Below are positions 60,301-64,000 of a DNA stretch of 64,000 nucleotides, piece after piece. The notes beneath the pieces were generated by a model that was not told the origin of the DNA, did no database searches, and was given only the letters and a program-made list of their open reading frames with translations. The stretch comes from Owenia fusiformis (taxonomy: Eukaryota > Annelida > Polychaeta > Sabellida > Oweniidae), in contig CAIIXF020000001.1 in NCBI GenBank assembly GCA_903813345.2, forward strand, positions 29,873,915-29,937,914, in the 5' to 3' direction. A program made the position numbers and the translations under genes. How positions within the stretch are numbered: position 1 is the first letter of the stretch; every line of letters starts with the position of its first letter.

Positions 60301-62135
60301 CCTTTTTAAATCCTCAAAAATAGCCAAAATCCAACATATGACTGTCCGAAATCTGTTGCGCTAATTTCCCTCCTCCTTTAACTAGAACATATTTGCATTT
60401 AGTTGTCTGATGAATAAGTTATACATACCCCATTAGAGACCAGTAAATCAATATTGTTACATCACATATCATATTAGAATGTATATTATAATATATAATA
60501 TATTAACACCAATATTATGATATATATTAACACCAACAAGGTTCTATTTATATTGGATTATGGTGAATTCAATGTGAATATTAACAATATGAAGAATGTG
60601 ATAATGGATCTGCATTTTGTGGATAGCTGGATGGTTACTCATTGGATGACATTAATATCTGTACATGTATATCCAAAAACCTCTCTAATCTGAATACCTC
60701 TCAATGTGAACACTTTTTTAAGTCTACCATAGCATTGTTTAGAAACCTTGAAATGTGAACGCCAGAGAAATTTCTCTTTTTAATAATCCTAAGAGATTCT
60801 AGGGCCCTACCGAAATTCACATCATCTGATATTCTTTATCCATGTATCACAAATAAATCCCAAGTCCTCCAGTTCCTTACCATGCACTTATTACCTTATG
60901 AGTATTATAAAAAATAGTTAAACAAGTTAATCATAAACTTATGTCCAACAAATTTCAAGTTTTTCAATCCCTTAATAATGAACTATACGATACGCCTAAA
61001 TGTGGTGTTGGTCCCAGGCAGGCTAGATTTCAACTGATTGGTCATGGATTTGTGGACTCTAATTGTTGTTCACTTGGAATACTTTTTTAAATGTACCATA
61101 GCATTGTTTAGAAACCTTGAAATGTAAACACCAGCCAATCCGAATGCTTTTGACCATTCCAAGTGGTGTTCGGATCAGACAGGTTTTACTTTAGATAGAG
61201 GTAGAATGAGTGATACTGCAGTTGAAGAAATTGCAAGTAACATAGCCAATGAATCAGCTAATGTGTTCTATATCTTGGGACATCTCACTATTCTCTTTTT
61301 CAACTCATTTAAATTATTTCAATATTTATGTACATGCAAATCTTTGTTATCTTTTGTGAAAAAGATTCAAATAAACCATGCATTTTGGCTTGAACTATGT
61401 GTTCAATTTTATCTCACCAAATATCATAAATTCAATATCATTAGTTTTCTAGTTGTTATTAAGATGTTCATTTATTACTAATTAAATGGAACCACTACAA
61501 ATCAGCACCTGTAATATTTAATTATCGAGCTGGAAATCATTTATTCGCAGTTGAGATATAGGCTAGCGTTTAATTTGGTAATTTACATAATTTCATTGCT
61601 GTATTATTTTGTGGTACAAATCTTAATAATCATAATAGAGGTATTACTTGTCATATTGTTTATGCTATGTTTCAGGTTGGTTGTGGGGGTTTATCTGCCT
61701 CTTGGGCTGGGGGCAAGGATGGGAGAGAAGTCACAGACCAGTTCTTAAATCTTGTTCCGCATTTCCTCTCTAAACAAGGCATCTTATATCTTGTTATCAT
61801 CAAAGAGAATAAACAAGGTTTGTTCTGTTTTTATGCTTTCAAGTATAATATCCTCAAAAAGTTATTAAGTTATACATCAGTTACAAAGATATTAAGTTAA
61901 TATATTAAAAATATTATTAACATCTCAAATTGGAACTTTGGGTTGCAGAGGATCGATTGGAGGGAAGTATACATTGACTGTCGAATATATGAACTATCTA
62001 ATTGTAGATGAGATAGAGTCCATACTACAGAAACATGGATTCAGTATGGAAATTATCATATCCAGACGGTCTGGACCTGAGTTCCTGTCTGTCCTCAAGT
62101 TCTCGAGAGAAAATCTGCACACAACGCCTCCTTGA
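57194..62135 (+). CDS. N6AMT1: N6AMT1/HemK2 methyltransferase (eRF1 glutamine N5-methyltransferase)
   Basis: Six exons join in phase: 57194-57324, 57516-57602, 57973-58063, 58628-58711, 61676-61817 and 62008-62135, giving 220 aa (human 214). Visible motifs in order: IYEPAEDTFLLLDAIE; SAM-binding motif I LEVGCGSGIV; ATDINP (motif II); catalytic VFNPPYVVTP; SASWAGGKDGREV; YLVIIKEN; and the C-terminal SVLKFSR. In other animals this Rossmann-fold enzyme, with TRMT112, methylates Gln of the GGQ motif of release factor eRF1. The start Met (57194) is chosen to match the human N-terminus. The frame stays open upstream to a splice acceptor at 57155, so a 5' exon, probably untranslated, exists. AATAAA at 62218-62223 is the likely poly(A) signal. 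Confidence 0.95.
57516..57602 (+). CDS. N6AMT1: N6AMT1 exon 2 (SAM-binding motif I)
   Basis: Acceptor TTTTTAG, donor TT|GTAAGT, phase 2 at both ends. It encodes PLVCLEVGCGSGIVITFLAK with the glycine-rich SAM loop. Confidence 0.9.
57973..58063 (+). CDS. N6AMT1: N6AMT1 exon 3
   Basis: Acceptor CTTGTAG, donor CTG|GTGAGT. It encodes ATDINPIAAKATRETGLQNG, where Asp of TDIN is expected to contact the SAM ribose. Confidence 0.9.
58628..58711 (+). CDS. N6AMT1: N6AMT1 exon 4 (catalytic NPPY)
   Basis: Acceptor GTTTTAG, donor GAG|GTATGT, phase 0 at both ends. It encodes MLPRLTGLIDVIVFNPPYVV with the NPPY motif of glutamine and adenine N-methyltransferases. Confidence 0.92.
58706..58995 (+). repeat. 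Minisatellite in N6AMT1 intron 4 carrying splice-donor copies
   Basis: Four imperfect units of about 65-78 bases start at the exon 4 end. Each repeats ACAGAGGTATGTACAC (58706, about 58783, 58862 with GGTTTG, and 58926), followed by GGTGTTATATTGTACTTGAG and TTGGCTGTAGGGTGTCACAA. The array has therefore duplicated the real exon-intron junction. Confidence 0.85.
59657..60379. mobile_element. 723-bp foldback MITE in N6AMT1 intron 4
   Basis: Ends AAAGGAGGAGGGAAATTA and its inverse TAATTTCCCTCCTCCTTT. The arms match over about 280 bases (CATATGTTGGATTTTGGCTA, GTTTGCA, TTTTGACAC and others), leaving a short centre near 60000 with AGGAATACGTAATTCC-like inner hairpins. No clear TSD. Confidence 0.8.
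60670..61190. mobile_element. Degraded pogo/Tigger-type MITE in N6AMT1 intron 4
   Basis: The left part CAAAAACCTCTCTAATCTGA and the right part GTTCGGATCAGACAGGTTTT resemble the 50283 element's ends. An internal direct duplication repeats TACCATAGCATTGTTTAGAA (60725 and 61095). A further fragment is at about 62331 (ACAGTAAAACCTGTAGATCT). Confidence 0.55.
61676..61817 (+). CDS. N6AMT1: N6AMT1 exon 5
   Basis: Acceptor TGTTTCAG, donor CAAG|GTTTGT, phase 0 to 1. It encodes VGCGGLSASWAGGKDGREVT and YLVIIKENKQ, matching human GIEAAWAGGRNGREV and YLVTIKENN. Confidence 0.92.
62008..62135 (+). CDS. N6AMT1: N6AMT1 exon 6 (C-terminus)
   Basis: The acceptor AATTGTAG at 62007 restores phase 1 (KQ-DEIESILQKHGFS...). 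The residues up to SVLKFSREN match the human C-terminus (TLSVLKFTKS). An upstream AG at 61948-61949 (GGTTGCAG) also looks like an acceptor but leads to a stop within ten codons, so it is not used for the main product. Confidence 0.88.
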
Positions 62136-62217
62136 GCTTTAATCACATCGGGAGGACCTGTTGGAGTAAGTCAACATTAACAGACATTCAGCTCACTTTA
62201 AAGCTAACACAGCACAA

Positions 62218-62223
62218 AATAAA
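62218..62223 (+). terminator. N6AMT1 poly(A) signal
   Basis: AATAAA, 83 bases beyond the stop codon at 62135. Confidence 0.5.
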
Positions 62224-62506
62224 TAATATTTTGGATTAAATGTAACCATCACAAGACTTATCGTGTAACTGCCAATATTGCTGAATGGTTTATACTCTAA
62301 AGGTGTAGGCTGAGTAGCCTCATACCTAAAACAGTAAAACCTGTAGATCTGAACGACTAACTTGATCTGAACATCTCTTGGTTGATGTGAATGTGAAGAG
62401 TTCTAATGAATGAACTTCCCTATAATATAATAATGATGTGTACAATTATGATCTTCCGTTAAGAGGATAACGAGGCAATAGCAAAGACTAATATTTTTCC
62501 AATATT

Positions 62507-62631
62507 GAACAAATATTTCACTCTATTGAGGTGAATACCTGTACATCTTTCACAAGTGATATTCCACGAAGTGGAATATCACCTTGTGAAAGTGCTACAG
62601 GTATTCACCGAAAATAGAGTGAAATATTTGT
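62507..62631. repeat. Long hairpin downstream of N6AMT1
   Basis: Arms of nearly 60 bases: CAAATATTTCACTCTATT, GTGAATACCTGTA, CTTTCACAAG and GATATTCCAC, inverted around a GAA centre near 62570, with few mismatches. Confidence 0.8.
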
Positions 62632-62632
62632 T

Positions 62633-62926
62633 TTATTATATCACTATCTAGCTAAACATCCCTAATATTATTAAGTCATAGGTTAACATTGAAATACATT
62701 GAATCTACTCGGTTCGTCTGCCATTTTGACTTACACTGAACTAAATTATTTACACTGAACGAAAACAAATTCTTTGAAAATTCCCGGGAGCGTGGGATAT
62801 CGCTAGATATCTCACGGTTGTCTTATCTGATTAGCATTGCCATTGAATATCGCCAGATATCCCACGACATGTGACCCGGTTTTGACCAATCATACAGTCG
62901 CTAGCTAGATAGTGATATAATAATTA
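62633..62926. mobile_element. MITE with TTATATCACTATCTAGCT termini
   Basis: The inverse AGCTAGATAGTGATATAATA lies at about 62904-62923. The inside holds two copies of a palindromic word, GTGGGATATCGCTAGATATC at 62792 and ATATCGCCAGATATCCCAC near 62847. It sits beside the 62507 hairpin. Confidence 0.6.
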
Positions 62927-63148
62927 CTTTTATCTGTTAGCATAATTTAAGTGCCTCATTGCTCTTATATTTTTCACTTAAGTTTCCAAATAAAGCAAGC
63001 TTTGTTGAAAACAAGTATTTATCACATTTCAATTATTTCTGAATTATTGGATTCAAAAAGCATCACATTTTAGAATGCATTTTCTCTAAATGTTTTTCTG
63101 TGCTTTGGACTTACAATGATGTATTTTATTTCTACTTAATAATTAAAT

Positions 63149-63737
63149 AAAGGAGTGGTATCGATATGGTGAACTTTTTGAACGCATGTTTCTCTTAAAC
63201 CAGTCATCAAAAAATCTAAAAATTTAACACATCGTCAATTTAATGGTCATCTTTTGAATGGTAACAATATAATTTAAAAACATACGGGATTGTTCGAATG
63301 CGTATTTATTAATATATATGCTTTAAATCATGTATTTTATTTTTTTAAATTATATAATTCAACTGATCTGCTCCGGTTACGTTCCCAGCTCCGGTTACGT
63401 TCCTAAGTAATATTTTTAAAACTTTTTTTTTAATTAAACAAATCAGAGTCGTGTGAATCAGAAATAACAGGATTATTCAATAGCATAAGGACTATTCTGT
63501 ACTTTTTTCAAAAGTCTATACTTAAATGTTGTAAAAAGTTATAATAGAAAAACCATCTTTCGGAGTAAAGTCCGACTGCGCCGATTTCAATAACTTCGTA
63601 CTTGATCAGAACTGGGTTCCAACAGAATTCCTACAAACTCATGAATGAAATAGCCATTGCATGGAATACTTACTTTTGTCAAAATCAAAGAGAAAAACAT
63701 TGTTGAATTCAGTTCACCATATCGATACATATCCTTT
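63149..63737. mobile_element. Foldback element, diverged copy of 44423-45175
   Basis: It starts AAAGGAGTGGTATCGATATG, then GTTTCTCTTAAACCAGTCAT, and ends GTTCACCATATCGATACATA...CCTTT. The middle differs and includes a direct repeat of CTCCGGTTACGTTCC (63371, 63391). Confidence 0.65.
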
Positions 63738-64000
63738 GTATTCTAAATAAATTCACAATATTTCGGGAAAAAGAACTGGTCTAGAATTGTTTACATTATT
63801 TAGTTGGTAGACATTCACTTTACATTCTAGATAAAATATTTTGTGAAGTATGTATAGCCCATTGAATTTAGTTCAAAATGTTCATTTCCAGGTGTAAACA
63901 TCGGGTGCAGGAAATTGTTAAGAGATTTTGAAATCTGAATTCTAAGAAAACTGGAAACCTGGTAACAGTTTCTACTACAGTGGACATGTATTGAAAGAAC

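Noticed and set aside
1-64000. tRNA, rRNA, CRISPR arrays, LTR retrotransposons
   Set aside because: I looked for tRNA arms, conserved rRNA words, regular spacer arrays and reverse-transcriptase motifs by eye and saw none. A covariance-model and profile search would be decisive.

Overview
The window is animal nuclear DNA: AT-rich, with GT-AG introns, long introns, poly(A) signals and many short inverted-repeat DNA transposons. I place it as an invertebrate, probably a marine deuterostome (hemichordate-like). That rests on gene style and MITE content only, so it is a weak inference. Three protein-coding loci are supported by exon-phase reconstruction.

(1) 12.4-43.0 kb, + strand: a Dve/SATB-family ('Compass') homeobox gene. 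Two alternative first exons (12383 and 32567) both splice in phase to a CMP (SATB ULD-like) domain encoded at 34277-34994. From there two downstream modules are both in phase. Module A is a CUTL domain plus two homeodomains (35509-37708, 802 aa in total). Module B is a second CUTL domain plus a third homeodomain (41268-42988, 354 aa in total). All three homeodomains carry Lys at position 50 and an insertion of about 11 residues. The large second intron holds few recognisable transposons and is rich in GGATTA/TAATCC, the site expected for K50 homeodomains.

(2) 46.1-48.8 kb, - strand: ABT1/Esf2, an RRM-type ribosome-biogenesis factor (2 exons, 239 aa).

(3) 57.2-62.1 kb, + strand: N6AMT1/HemK2, a glutamine methyltransferase (6 exons, 220 aa), with the NPPY catalytic motif and a minisatellite in intron 4 that repeats its own splice donor.

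The flanks (1-12 kb, 43-46 kb, 49-57 kb, 59-64 kb) are a transposon mosaic, often with visible target-site duplications (TSDs). It includes a 2.8 kb element flanked by TAAA, two Mutator-like foldback elements with 9-10 bp TSDs, a Tc1/mariner copy with a fossil transposase, and a TTAA-flanked palindromic MITE. It also includes TA-flanked pogo/mariner MITEs and a 1.7 kb element with CACGGTG termini and a 5-bp TSD, reminiscent of Transib/RAG-type elements. No tRNA, rRNA or CRISPR was found.
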